Shown: positions 1 to 7,250 of the stretch, piece after piece
Layout: every line of letters starts with the position of its first letter
How positions within the stretch are numbered: the first letter of the stretch is position 1
DNA from: Bacteroidota bacterium
Lineage (GTDB): Bacteria; Bacteroidota; Bacteroidia; Chitinophagales; LD1
Length of the DNA stretch: 50,816 bases
Direction of reading: 5' to 3'
Assembly: GCA_947476645.1 (NCBI GenBank)
Contig: CANJRM010000013.1
Coordinates: forward strand, 1 to 50,816
The notes under the pieces: model-generated
Told to the model about the DNA's origin: nothing
The model's input: the letters and a program-made list of their open reading frames with translations, nothing else
Database searches by the model: none
Program-made: the position numbers and the translations under genes

Positions 1-11
1 GTATCAAAACA

Positions 12-350
12 TCAACCGCCTTTCTTCTTTGTTTTATATCCCTGTGCCGAAAGAAGCTGAATCACTTTATCGCGGTGTTCGCCTTGTAGCAGGATTATTC
101 CGTCTTTCACAGTTCCACCCACTCCGCATTTACTTTTCAAATGTTTACCTAGCGTTTCCAAATCGGTTTCACTCCCAATGAAACTGTCGACAACCGTTGC
201 CACCTTGCCGCCTTTTAATCTTTCCAAAGAAATATAAAGTGTTTGCTGTGCGGGCGAAACTGCCTCTTGCTTATTTATTTCTTCCTCCTCTTTAAAATCA
301 GGATTGGTAGAAAATACAATGGGGTTTTTAAAGTCTTTGTTCTTGTTCAT
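12..350 (-). CDS. SUI1/eIF1-like (YciH family) translation factor
   Basis: A 112-residue protein whose second half (about residues 36-108) carries the SUI1/eIF1 fold, including the run LKSKCGVGGTVKDG followed by an LQGEHRDKVIQLL-type helix, which is the family signature. Bacterial members (YciH) are thought to influence start-codon fidelity at the small ribosomal subunit, but their role is poorly defined. The N-terminal third is charged and probably flexible. I start at the ATG at position 350; a longer frame adds 12 residues that do not look like part of the domain. The gene ends close to the left edge and appears complete. Family assignment is confident; the biological role is inference. 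Confidence 0.85.
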   Translation of the reverse strand: MNKNKDFKNPIVFSTNPDFKEEEEINKQEAVSPAQQTLYISLERLKGGKVATVVDSFIGSETDLETLGKHLKSKCGVGGTVKDGIILLQGEHRDKVIQLLSAQGYKTKKKGG

Positions 351-534
351 CTTTAATCTACATTTAAGAACACATAAATAATACACTATCTTAAAAATCA
401 GAACTGTTTACTAAAAAAAAGACTTGTTATTCCCAACCTAGGTTGGTTCCTGACTTTTCGTCACTTTTCCTATCTAAACCCAAAACTTAAATTTGCAACC
501 CATTGATTATAAGCCTCTTTTACCCAATTTGTTA

Positions 535-618
535 AATGCCATAAACGGTTCGCGCCTTTCCATAAGTCATTCGCGCAATACCATAAATGGTTCGCGCTTT
601 TCAATAAACGGTTCTCGC
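535..618. repeat. Four-copy 21-bp degenerate tandem repeat
   Basis: Four consecutive units share the core ATAAACGGTTCGCGC with 1-4 substitutions each and spacing of exactly 21 bases (cores start at 541, 562, 583 and 604). A decayed fifth unit may follow. The period is a multiple of three, so it reads as a heptapeptide repeat in the open frames on both strands. It lies in non-coding DNA as far as I can tell. Confidence 0.85.
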
Positions 619-784
619 CCTTACATAGCCCGTATTGGTAGCACAGGCACGCTTTACGTTTTCTCATCTTTACCAAGTCAGCAGTCTTGCATTTAGTAAT
701 TGAACTGATACAACATGCCCGCCTCAACAAAACGGGCAGGTCTAGTTTCGGTAACCTCACTCTACATCACAACCTCTTTTAGTT

Positions 785-812
785 TTGCCATGTCTTAAAC
801 TTTTTAGATTTG
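785..812 (+). promoter_or_regulatory. Bacteroidota-type promoter for lipoprotein gene
   Basis: The -7 element TAGATTTG lies at 805-812 with a TTG at 785-787, a spacer of 17 instead of the usual 19. Transcription would begin near 818. That excludes the upstream in-frame ATG at 810 and supports translation from 834. Confidence 0.5.
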
Positions 813-833
813 CCACACCACATATTCAAACGC

Positions 834-1289
834 ATGAAACGAAATTTTCTTCTTCAATATCTTCTACCCGTATTTTTCATACCATTCATTCTATCCTCCT
901 GCCGCGAAGCCTGTGATAAAGGGTACGAAGGCAAACGCTGCGATGTGCCGCAACGCGATAAATTCAAAGGCATTTGGAACGCAGTAGATAATCCGGGCTC
1001 TTTAAGCTATACAGATACGATTACTGATGGCAGCGATATTATAGAGTTAGTTATGTCGAAAAACTTTTCGGGCAACAGGTATTATAAAGCGGTAAAGGCA
1101 ACTGTTTTGGAAAATACCATTTCAATTTTTCCTACCGACCAAAAAATAGATACGAGTAAAACGTATGCTATAGGAAGTGGGGTTATGAGTAGCGACAACA
1201 AAACGATTAACTGGACTTATACACTAACCAACAAAACAGATACCCCTTTTATTATTACAAATTACACCGGAGTGTGGACAAAACAATAA
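834..1289 (+). CDS. Lipoprotein with EGF-like cysteine motif (copy 1)
   Basis: A 151-residue predicted lipoprotein. A basic N-terminus and hydrophobic stretch lead to a lipobox ending at Cys23 (ILSSC), so it should be lipid-anchored in an outer or inner membrane. Immediately after it is a short cysteine-rich segment CDKGYEGKRCD, like the C-terminal half of an EGF repeat. The rest is a beta-rich domain with alternating Thr/Ser and aromatic residues. The product is clearly paralogous to the next gene: both share the lipobox position, the CDKGYEG motif, a K-F-x-G-x-x-x-A-x-DNPG segment and a Y-T-G-x-W-T-K end. I chose the ATG at 834 because the alternative at 810 lies in the -7 box. Function unknown. 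Confidence 0.75.
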   Translation: MKRNFLLQYLLPVFFIPFILSSCREACDKGYEGKRCDVPQRDKFKGIWNAVDNPGSLSYTDTITDGSDIIELVMSKNFSGNRYYKAVKATVLENTISIFPTDQKIDTSKTYAIGSGVMSSDNKTINWTYTLTNKTDTPFIITNYTGVWTKQ

Positions 1290-1309
1290 TTACTTAACGT
1301 AAACTTCGC

Positions 1310-1339
1310 TTGTCTGTTTTGGTTAACTTTCTACATTTG
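1310..1339 (+). promoter_or_regulatory. Consensus Bacteroidota promoter (TTG-N19-TAnnTTTG)
   Basis: TTG at 1310-1312 and TACATTTG at 1332-1339 are separated by exactly 19 bases, matching the primary sigma factor consensus of this phylum. It drives the second EGF-like lipoprotein gene, whose ATG is 35 bases downstream, so the two paralogs can be transcribed separately. Confidence 0.75.
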
Positions 1340-1373
1340 CGCCACTAAATTTTATAACTTAAACAAAATCATT

Positions 1374-1817
1374 ATGAACAAAATTTTCAAAGGAATCTTA
1401 GGCGTTGCAATATTAGCAACAATGGTGTCTGTATCTTCTTGTACTAAAACTTGTGACAAAGGATACGAGGGCAGTGATTGCAAAACCGAAGTTAGAACTA
1501 AGTTTGCAGGAACTTATTCAGCAACAGATAACCCTGGGGCTTTAATCTATTCTGTAACAGTTGGAAGTGGTTCAGCTATTAATGATGTTCTTATTTCTAG
1601 CAATTTTTCTGACAGCTACTTTGTGAATAATGTAAAAGGAACTGTTGATGGAACAACATTAACTGTTGCGAGACAACAACCTGATGGAGATAACTATTTT
1701 GTAGAAGGAACTGCTACATTGAGCAACAAAACGCTTACATGGAATTATAAAATTATCAATGCTACTGTAAGCCCTGAAACTTCAATTGCTTATACAGGAT
1801 CTTGGACTAAACCATAG
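1374..1817 (+). CDS. Lipoprotein with EGF-like cysteine motif (copy 2)
   Basis: A 147-residue paralog of the preceding gene. Signal peptide II with Cys23 as lipidation site (SVSSC), then CDKGYEGSDCK, then a beta-rich domain of about 110 residues ending in YTGSWTKP. It differs from copy 1 through most of the domain, which points to an old duplication and not a recent one. It has its own consensus promoter. The closest description is a surface lipoprotein of unknown function; a ligand-binding or adhesive role is conceivable but not shown by the sequence. Confidence 0.8.
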   Translation: MNKIFKGILGVAILATMVSVSSCTKTCDKGYEGSDCKTEVRTKFAGTYSATDNPGALIYSVTVGSGSAINDVLISSNFSDSYFVNNVKGTVDGTTLTVARQQPDGDNYFVEGTATLSNKTLTWNYKIINATVSPETSIAYTGSWTKP

Positions 1818-1830
1818 TTTTTTTTTGAGT

Positions 1831-2301
1831 TTACTGAGGATTTTTAAATCTGTCACCTTTCTTCTTTGTTTCTTCAGGGGTTACAGTTTTTGGAGCGTTA
1901 GGGTCTTTAAATCTATCGCCCTTTGCGTCTGTTTGTTCCTTAGTTACAGTTTTACCTCCATTCGGATTGTCGAATCTATCTTGCTTAGGATTCTTAGGTT
2001 CAACTTTAGTTTCTTTTGGTTTTGGTGCTGGCTTTGGTGCAGGTTTCTTTCCTTTATGCGCCTTAGCTTCTTCAGCCTGCCATGCGTCAAAAGCTACAGT
2101 AGCTAATGAATCAACTGTAGCTGCACATGTTTTGCTTACTTCTTCATTTAAGCCATTGAGTTTTTCGTCAACTGCGCCTTGAATTTTTGCATTTTGTTCG
2201 TCAACTTGTTTTTTTACCTGCTCTGCATTATTGCAAGAGGTTAATACGATAGCTGCTGAAAAAGTAGCAACTGCCGAAAATGTCATGAATATTTTTTTCA
2301 T
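1831..2301 (-). CDS. Repeat-tailed lipoprotein of unknown function
   Basis: A 156-residue lipoprotein: signal sequence with lipobox LTSC (Cys23), then a helical, coiled-coil-prone segment (about 25-85, rich in Gln, Lys and Glu), a Lys/Pro-rich linker (about 86-105) and three copies of a motif of the form GDRFKDPNAPKTVTPEE at the C-terminus (about 106-156). The helical region resembles small Lpp-like anchoring proteins, and the basic Pro-rich tail could contact cell wall or DNA, but that is guesswork. It is 28 bases downstream of another small lipoprotein on the same strand, with which it probably forms an operon. Confidence 0.7.
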   Translation of the reverse strand: MKKIFMTFSAVATFSAAIVLTSCNNAEQVKKQVDEQNAKIQGAVDEKLNGLNEEVSKTCAATVDSLATVAFDAWQAEEAKAHKGKKPAPKPAPKPKETKVEPKNPKQDRFDNPNGGKTVTKEQTDAKGDRFKDPNAPKTVTPEETKKKGDRFKNPQ

Positions 2302-2329
2302 TGTCTTTTTTGTTTTAGTGGTTCACAAA

Positions 2330-2578
2330 TTATTTAGTAGCAGTTTCAGCAGCAGCAGCTTTCTTAGCTTCAACAGCTGCGTTTACCTGTGCTTCCAATC
2401 CGCTTTGGCAAGCAGCTTGTAACTCAGCTAATTTTGCATCTTTCTGTGCATTGAATAATGAATCAACCTGTGCATTGATTTGCTCCTGACTTAGCGGTGC
2501 AAATTTCTCTCCACATGCCGCAAAGGTGAGGGAGAAGAAAACTCCCGCCACGAATGTCAGATGTTTTACTTTTTTCAT
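2330..2578 (-). CDS. Small helical lipoprotein
   Basis: An 82-residue lipoprotein: signal peptide to lipobox FAAC (Cys22), followed by about 60 residues of Ala/Gln/Lys-rich helix (QINAQVDSLFNAQKDAKLAEL region). It resembles the helical part of the downstream 156-residue lipoprotein (both contain QVD-like and AQV/AVE-AK segments), so the two may be distantly related. No catalytic motif is visible. It is the first gene of a likely two-gene minus-strand unit. Function unknown. Confidence 0.7.
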   Translation of the reverse strand: MKKVKHLTFVAGVFFSLTFAACGEKFAPLSQEQINAQVDSLFNAQKDAKLAELQAACQSGLEAQVNAAVEAKKAAAAETATK

Positions 2579-2679
2579 AATGATTTTTGTTTTTGTTATT
2601 TAATAAGGCGAAAATAAATTTTGCAACGGAATTATCGCTAACTCGTTTCTCACAAAATTATTTAAGGTGTGGAAATAAT

Positions 2680-2695
2680 AAAGGCACCTGCCTTT
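2680..2695 (-). terminator. Hairpin downstream of secG
   Basis: The stem AAAGGC / GCCTTT with a 4-base loop is followed on the minus strand by an AT-rich stretch (ATTATTT). It lies about 40 bases past the secG stop and is a plausible terminator for the minus operon. A second TAAAGGCA-type arm nearby could pair alternatively. Confidence 0.45.
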
Positions 2696-2732
2696 ATGAG
2701 ATAGATGCCTTTACAGAAAAAGAAAATATTTT

Positions 2733-3074
2733 TTACTTGGTTGGTGCTGGTTTGTTTCCTCCGGCAGGAAGACTACCATTAAACGGTTGCTGATTTTGCA
2801 TCTGCTCAATTTCTGATTTTTGAACCACATCTTTTTTAGTTGCCTTTCCTTTTTCAACAAAGAAAGAAGTAGAGAGGCAAAACACTAAAAGAGCCAGAGC
2901 AAAACCCCAGGTAAGTTTTTCAATTACATCGGTAGAGCGTCTTGCACCAAGTAATTGCTGACCCACACCGCTCATAGAGGCATTTAAGCCACCGCCTTTA
3001 GGATTTTGAATTAAAACTACTGCTCCAAGGAGCACACAAACAATAATAACTAGAATGGTAACGAAAGCGTACAT
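2733..3074 (-). CDS. secG: Preprotein translocase subunit SecG
   Basis: A 113-residue membrane protein with two transmembrane helices (about 3-23 and 54-72). The conserved SecG loop follows the first helix: IQNPKGGGL, then a Ser/Gly stretch with LGARRSTD. SecG associates with SecY and SecE in the inner membrane and helps SecA-driven export. The C-terminal tail of about 35 polar residues (Lys, Gln, Pro) is typical of Bacteroidota SecG. It is the last gene of a minus-strand run, 2 bases after the TPR-like gene. The assignment is secure from the motif and topology. Confidence 0.92.
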   Translation of the reverse strand: MYAFVTILVIIVCVLLGAVVLIQNPKGGGLNASMSGVGQQLLGARRSTDVIEKLTWGFALALLVFCLSTSFFVEKGKATKKDVVQKSEIEQMQNQQPFNGSLPAGGNKPAPTK

Positions 3075-3076
3075 GA

Positions 3077-3997
3077 TTATAAAAGGTTTTTCAGTTGAAT
3101 AATTCGGGCGGCAAAGAAATCATTTTTTTTGGGATATTTTAATGCCAGCACTTCATAGGCGCGAATGGCTTTCTGATACTTCTTCTGCCCTTCATAAAGT
3201 TTAGCTAAAGTTTCTGTCACCATATCAGCACTCATTTCATTTTCGTTATGAGGAACTTTTGTTTCAGATTGTTTATGCTTTTGCTTTTGTTCTTCGATAA
3301 ATGCATTTAATCCTTTAGAGTAATTCGATTCGCCTTCAACTAATTCGTGTAAACGAACAGCAGTGTTTTGTAAAATTATTTTGTCGAGTTCTTCATCCTG
3401 CTTTTCGGGTTCAGTAGGAATTTCTTCATGAACAAACTCAATTTTAATAGTGTCTCTTTGACCAAAGGCTTTCAACCATTCATCAAAAGTGTGCGGCTCG
3501 CTTACATTGAATTTTTCTTCGGCTATAAATTCTTCTTCAACAGTTGTATCAACCGTTTCCTGGGTTTCAAGTTCTTCGTTTTGTGCTTCCAGTAAAATCT
3601 CTTCTTCTTTCAATTGCTCTAACTCTTCAACGGCTTCTTCAACAGGCGAAGTTTTGATTACAGATTCAGTAAGCAAGATTTCTTCCTGAACAATAATTTC
3701 TTCTTTTTCTGAAATTACTTCTTCCTGGACAACAGGAATAGATGGAACAACAAAAACAGGAGAGGAGATATTTGTTTCGTTGAAAATAGCGAAGAGTAAA
3801 TCTCTATCCTGTAAATAAAGTGCTGCTAACTGAAGTTGTTCATCAAACTTTGCACTGTTTTCTTGCTGATATTTTTTTGCAAGCAGCAAATGAGCCTGAT
3901 GGAAATACGGAAACTTCTGAATCAGATTTTCTAACTCGGGAGTAGAAAACCTGTTTAATGTTTGATAAAAATTTTCTCTGTTGATGTTCTGTAGCAC
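3077..3997 (-). CDS. TPR-like hypothetical protein with acidic linker
   Basis: A 306-residue cytosolic protein with no signal peptide. Residues 1-75 are helical (LENLIQKFPYFHQAHLLLAKKY-like pattern). Residues 85-215 are very rich in Glu and Val and probably disordered. The last 55 residues form a TPR-like pair of helices (LAKLYEGQKKYQKAIRAYEVLALKYP). Proteins of this form next to secG are a recurrent Bacteroidota arrangement, to my knowledge without an assigned function. It starts at a GTG 9 bases after the stop of the upstream glycosyltransferase and ends 2 bases before secG, so it is translationally packed into that operon. Confidence 0.75.
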   Translation of the reverse strand: MLQNINRENFYQTLNRFSTPELENLIQKFPYFHQAHLLLAKKYQQENSAKFDEQLQLAALYLQDRDLLFAIFNETNISSPVFVVPSIPVVQEEVISEKEEIIVQEEILLTESVIKTSPVEEAVEELEQLKEEEILLEAQNEELETQETVDTTVEEEFIAEEKFNVSEPHTFDEWLKAFGQRDTIKIEFVHEEIPTEPEKQDEELDKIILQNTAVRLHELVEGESNYSKGLNAFIEEQKQKHKQSETKVPHNENEMSADMVTETLAKLYEGQKKYQKAIRAYEVLALKYPKKNDFFAARIIQLKNLL

Positions 3998-4006
3998 CGT
4001 GTGAAA

Positions 4007-4744
4007 TTAATACAAATCACTTTTCAAAATTCCCCATTTGCATAAGCGATGAAGCAGCGAAACTTGCAAACAACCCAAACCATACGTTACACTGCGACTG
4101 AAATTAATAGAGCTTGCTCCTTCAAAGTATTTAGTAGGACAAGTCACTTCACCAATTTGAAAGTTTTTATAAAAAATCTGCGATACCATTTGATTATCAA
4201 AAACAAAATCATCGCTGTTGTTCATGAACTTGATGGAAGTTAGTACCTCACGATTGAATGCCCGATAACCTGTGTGATATTCGGAAAGCTTTTCGCCAAT
4301 CAAAATATTTTGTGTAAGCGTAAGAAAGCGATTGAAAACATATTTATACTTCGGCATGCCGCCTTTGAGTGCACCGCCACCTAAAATGCGCGAACCGAAA
4401 ACCACCGGATAAACTTCATTGCCGATAATGGAAATCATTGCCGTTAAAAGTTTGGGCGTGTATTGGTAATCGGGATGAAGCATCACCACAATATCTGCAC
4501 CTATCTCTAAAGCTTTAGTGTAACAAGTCTTCTGGTTGCCGCCATAACCTTTATTCTGCTCGTGTTTGATTACATGATGAACACCAAGTTGTTTTGCCTT
4601 GCCGAATGTATCGTCCTTACTGGCATCGTCCACCAAAATCAATTCATCTACCACATCCATTGGCACTTCCCGCAGGGTTTGCTCTAAAGTTTTTTCTGCG
4701 TTATAAGCCGGCAGAACTACGACTACTTTTTTATTGTTATACAT
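4007..4744 (-). CDS. Family 2 glycosyltransferase, DPM1-like
   Basis: A 245-residue GT-A fold glycosyltransferase. The start VVVVLPAYNAEKTLEQTL and the LVDDASKDDT segment bind the nucleotide sugar. MLHPDYQY takes the place of the DxD-type metal site, and a later segment runs SEYHTGYRAFNREVL. This is the undecaprenyl/dolichyl-phosphate sugar synthase-like subgroup, which normally moves a hexose onto a lipid phosphate. No transmembrane helices are evident. It is first in a minus operon with the TPR-like gene and secG and is divergent from another glycosyltransferase. The sugar and acceptor cannot be read from the sequence. Confidence 0.85.
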   Translation of the reverse strand: MYNNKKVVVVLPAYNAEKTLEQTLREVPMDVVDELILVDDASKDDTFGKAKQLGVHHVIKHEQNKGYGGNQKTCYTKALEIGADIVVMLHPDYQYTPKLLTAMISIIGNEVYPVVFGSRILGGGALKGGMPKYKYVFNRFLTLTQNILIGEKLSEYHTGYRAFNREVLTSIKFMNNSDDFVFDNQMVSQIFYKNFQIGEVTCPTKYFEGASSINFSRSVTYGLGCLQVSLLHRLCKWGILKSDLY

Positions 4745-4809
4745 CAGTTGTAATTACGAATTTCCGAATTCTCAAATTGCTACATTCGCGCGCAAATCTA
4801 AAAGAAGAA

Positions 4810-6027
4810 ATGACTGTTTCTGCCTCGGGCAAACTTCGTGTTTTGATATTGTTGAACAGAATTCCTTTTCCTTTAAATGACGGAGGTGCTATTGGTGCTT
4901 TTAGTTTTGTTAAGGGTTATGCTGAAAGCGGAGCAGAAGTTACTGCACTTGCCATGAACACAGCAAAGCATTTTGTAGACAGAAGTTTGCTGAAGGATTC
5001 GCTGTTAAATTATGCTACTCTTCATGACGTGTATATTGACAATAAAATAAAACCGGTAGATGCTCTGATTAATCTGTTTACAGGTGAATCGTATTTGATT
5101 GAAAGGTTTAAATCAAAAGTGTTTGATGCCAAATTGCAGGAACTTCTGCAACAGAACAATTTCGATGTGGTGCACATTGATGGTCTGCCACCTGCGCTTT
5201 ACATTCCTACGATTCGAAGATTTTCCAAAGCTTTTGTTTCTATGCGCGCGCATAATGTGGAGCATGTGATATGGCAGCGAACTGCTGCAAACACAGTCAA
5301 TATTTTCAAGAAATGGTATCTGGGCTTACAGGCAAAGCGATTGAGCAATTTCGAGTTTACTGCCTTGGAGCAAACGGATGTGACGATGGCAATTAGCAGA
5401 GAAGACGAGCAAACAATTAAGGATTTTTGTCCTGCTGCAAAAACAATTATTGTTCCTGCAAGCATGGATATTGCTGATGAATGCCCCAAAGGAAATGCGG
5501 AAGTGAATCCATTGTTCTTGATTGGTTCTTTTGATTGGTTGCCGAACGAGCAGGGAGTAGAATGGTTTATTGCAGAGGTATGGACTAAACTTTCATCAGC
5601 TTTCCCAGATTTAAAGTTTGTGATTGCAGGAAAGAAGATGAGTGAGAAAATGAAGTCCGTGAAGACAGAAAAACTTCTGCCAATAGGTGAAGTGCCCGAT
5701 GCAAAAGAGTTTGTTTTGAAAGGCGGTATAATGATTGTTCCCATTATTTCAGGTAGCGGAATCAGAATTAAAATATTGGAAGGTATGGCACTAGGTAAAT
5801 GTATCGTTGCTACTACTATTGCTGCGGAAGGTTTGGGATTGACGGACGGAGAAAATATTTTGATTGCCGATAGTGCCGATGAATTCATAGAGAAAATCGG
5901 CAGGTGTTTAAGCGATGCTGCCTACCGCGAAAGGATTGCGAAGAATGCGCATACATTCGCACTCGAAAATTTTCAGAACAAAAAAGTATTTGATAAGCTG
6001 ACTGCTTTCTATCGTCAACAAATATGA
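4810..6027 (+). CDS. Glycosyltransferase, GT4/GT1 type (GT-B fold)
   Basis: A 405-residue GT-B enzyme. The N-terminal domain begins LRVLILLNRIPFPLNDGGA, the Gly-rich acceptor loop. The C-terminal domain carries the nucleotide-binding GSGIRIKILEGMALGK block (E-x7-E region) near residues 315-330. I start at the ATG at 4810, since the open frame upstream overlaps the divergent gene and looks like noise. A close paralog lies at 32186-33385 with the same NGGA, SMNTSKHF-like and GSGIRIK motifs. The last codons overlap the next glycosyltransferase by 4 bases (ATGA), so the two are coupled and probably act on the same glycan. Confidence 0.88.
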   Translation: MTVSASGKLRVLILLNRIPFPLNDGGAIGAFSFVKGYAESGAEVTALAMNTAKHFVDRSLLKDSLLNYATLHDVYIDNKIKPVDALINLFTGESYLIERFKSKVFDAKLQELLQQNNFDVVHIDGLPPALYIPTIRRFSKAFVSMRAHNVEHVIWQRTAANTVNIFKKWYLGLQAKRLSNFEFTALEQTDVTMAISREDEQTIKDFCPAAKTIIVPASMDIADECPKGNAEVNPLFLIGSFDWLPNEQGVEWFIAEVWTKLSSAFPDLKFVIAGKKMSEKMKSVKTEKLLPIGEVPDAKEFVLKGGIMIVPIISGSGIRIKILEGMALGKCIVATTIAAEGLGLTDGENILIADSADEFIEKIGRCLSDAAYRERIAKNAHTFALENFQNKKVFDKLTAFYRQQI

Positions 6028-7199
6028 TTTCAGTTTTTCTTTTTTGGCTTTGTGTGCTCGTTATGTTTCATTCATACGTGTTGTTTCCGCTTTTGCTGAA
6101 TGTGTTTTCAAAAGGGAAGAAGCCGAATTCAATTAGTTTTTCATCGACTGATTCTGATTTGCCGAACGTGTTTTTGCTTATGTCTGTTTACAATGAAGAA
6201 AAAGTAATCAGGCAAAAGTTGGAGAGCGTTTTTTCTACTTCTTATCCTTTGAATAAGCTTCACGTTTATATCGGCTCCGATAATTCAACTGATAATTCTA
6301 ATTCCATTGTTCAACAATTTCCAACAGTAAAGTTCTTTAACTACGAAGGAAGAAACGGTAAACCCAACGTATTGAACAAACTGATGCTTGAAGTAAAAAA
6401 CCGATTGAATAAATCAACGGACATTCTCCTGTTTACAGATGCCAATGTTTTTTTTGAACCCAATACCGTTTACGAAATGGTAAAACATTTTAAGAACGGG
6501 AATATCTCATTGGTAGGTGCAAACATCTTAAACAAAGGAGTTAGAGAAGACGGCATTTCATTTCAGGAAACCAGTTACATACAAAGAGAGAACGGCATTA
6601 AATATTTCGAAGGTTTAAACTGGGGAACAATGATGGGAGCTTTTGGTGGCGGTTATGCCTTGCGTGCTGATTGCTGGCTGCCTATTCCACCAAAATTTAT
6701 TGTTGATGACTTTTATTTAAGCATGAACGTGCTGGCTAAAAACAAGAGAGCCATTCTTGAATTGAATTCAATTTGCTACGAAGATGTTTCGAACGAAATG
6801 GAAAATGAGTTCAATCGCAAAGCACGCATGCAGGCGGGCAATTTTCAAAACCTGGCTGTTTATTGGAAACAACTGTTTCGTTTCGATGCGGTATCGTTTT
6901 GTTTTCTTTCTCACAAAGTAATTCGCTGGTTCGGTCCTTTATTTTTGCTCTTGGCTTTTGTTTCCAATTTATTCCTGATTCAACTCAATACATTCTACCA
7001 ACTCACATTTTTGTTACAATGCTTTTTGTTGCTTTCTCCAATGATTGACGCAGCCTTCAAAAAAATAAATCTGCATTTACCGCTTCTGCGTTTTGGTTCT
7101 TACTTTATTATCATGAACCTTGCCCTCGCAAAAGGATTTCTGGTTTTTGTAAAGGGTGTAGAAACAAATGCATGGAACAGAACAGAAAGAAACATTTGA
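6024..7199 (+). CDS. Membrane-bound family 2 glycosyltransferase
   Basis: A 391-residue processive-type GT2. One N-terminal membrane helix (1-24) is followed by the GT-A domain: LMSVYNEEKVI, IGSDNSTDNS, and the metal-binding FTDANVFFEP. Further on come a GGGYALRAD segment and a VDDFYLSM acceptor motif. Two to three membrane helices lie after about residue 290. The layout matches cellulose synthase/hyaluronan synthase-like polymerising transferases or N-glycosaminyltransferases. Start ATG overlaps the upstream stop. Product and polymer are unknown. Confidence 0.85.
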   Translation: MISVFLFWLCVLVMFHSYVLFPLLLNVFSKGKKPNSISFSSTDSDLPNVFLLMSVYNEEKVIRQKLESVFSTSYPLNKLHVYIGSDNSTDNSNSIVQQFPTVKFFNYEGRNGKPNVLNKLMLEVKNRLNKSTDILLFTDANVFFEPNTVYEMVKHFKNGNISLVGANILNKGVREDGISFQETSYIQRENGIKYFEGLNWGTMMGAFGGGYALRADCWLPIPPKFIVDDFYLSMNVLAKNKRAILELNSICYEDVSNEMENEFNRKARMQAGNFQNLAVYWKQLFRFDAVSFCFLSHKVIRWFGPLFLLLAFVSNLFLIQLNTFYQLTFLLQCFLLLSPMIDAAFKKINLHLPLLRFGSYFIIMNLALAKGFLVFVKGVETNAWNRTERNI

Positions 7200-7215
7200 A
7201 CAACGAAATTTTAAA

Positions 7216-7246
7216 CCCGTAACTCGCAACCCATAACTCGTAACAC
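7216..7246. repeat. Dispersed-type microrepeat upstream of ribBA
   Basis: Two copies of TAACTCG (7220 and 7234) with 14-base spacing, embedded in similar flanks (CGTAACTCGCAAC and CATAACTCGTAAC), sit directly before the ribBA start. The same 14-base spacing occurs in a different short repeat inside mazG. It looks like a short sequence repeat of unknown role. Confidence 0.55.
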
Positions 7247-7250
7247 AACA

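Larger units (their letters stand above)
351..833. other. Intergenic region between SUI1 gene and first lipoprotein
   Basis: This 480-base gap holds a 21-bp tandem repeat block (535-618) and the promoter of the downstream lipoprotein gene. A minus-strand frame of 96 codons (470-760) reads through the repeat as heptapeptides of the type ANxLWxx. It has no recognisable domain, and the plus frame of the same DNA is also open, so I do not call a gene. Confidence 0.5.

Noticed and set aside
535-618. CRISPR-like short repeats
   Set aside because: Units are directly tandem with no unique spacers, degenerate, and no cas genes are near.
470-760. 96-codon minus-strand ORF through the 21-bp repeat
   Set aside because: Open frame exists on both strands because of the repeat; no domain, no start context. 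Mentioned as a finding but not called as a gene.
810-833. Upstream ATG for the first lipoprotein
   Set aside because: It lies within the -7 promoter box, and the signal peptide is cleaner from 834.
4594-4809. N-terminal extension of the glycosyltransferase at 4810
   Set aside because: Overlaps the divergent GT2 gene, basic and Pro-rich, not similar to the paralog at 32186 which begins at the equivalent point.
5199-5888. 229-codon minus-strand ORF
   Set aside because: It is the reverse shadow of the glycosyltransferase at 4810-6027; composition is Ser/Ile/Pro-rich without any motif.
7204-7250. FMN riboswitch before ribBA
   Set aside because: The gap to the upstream gene is only 51 bases and holds a repeat; no room for the aptamer.
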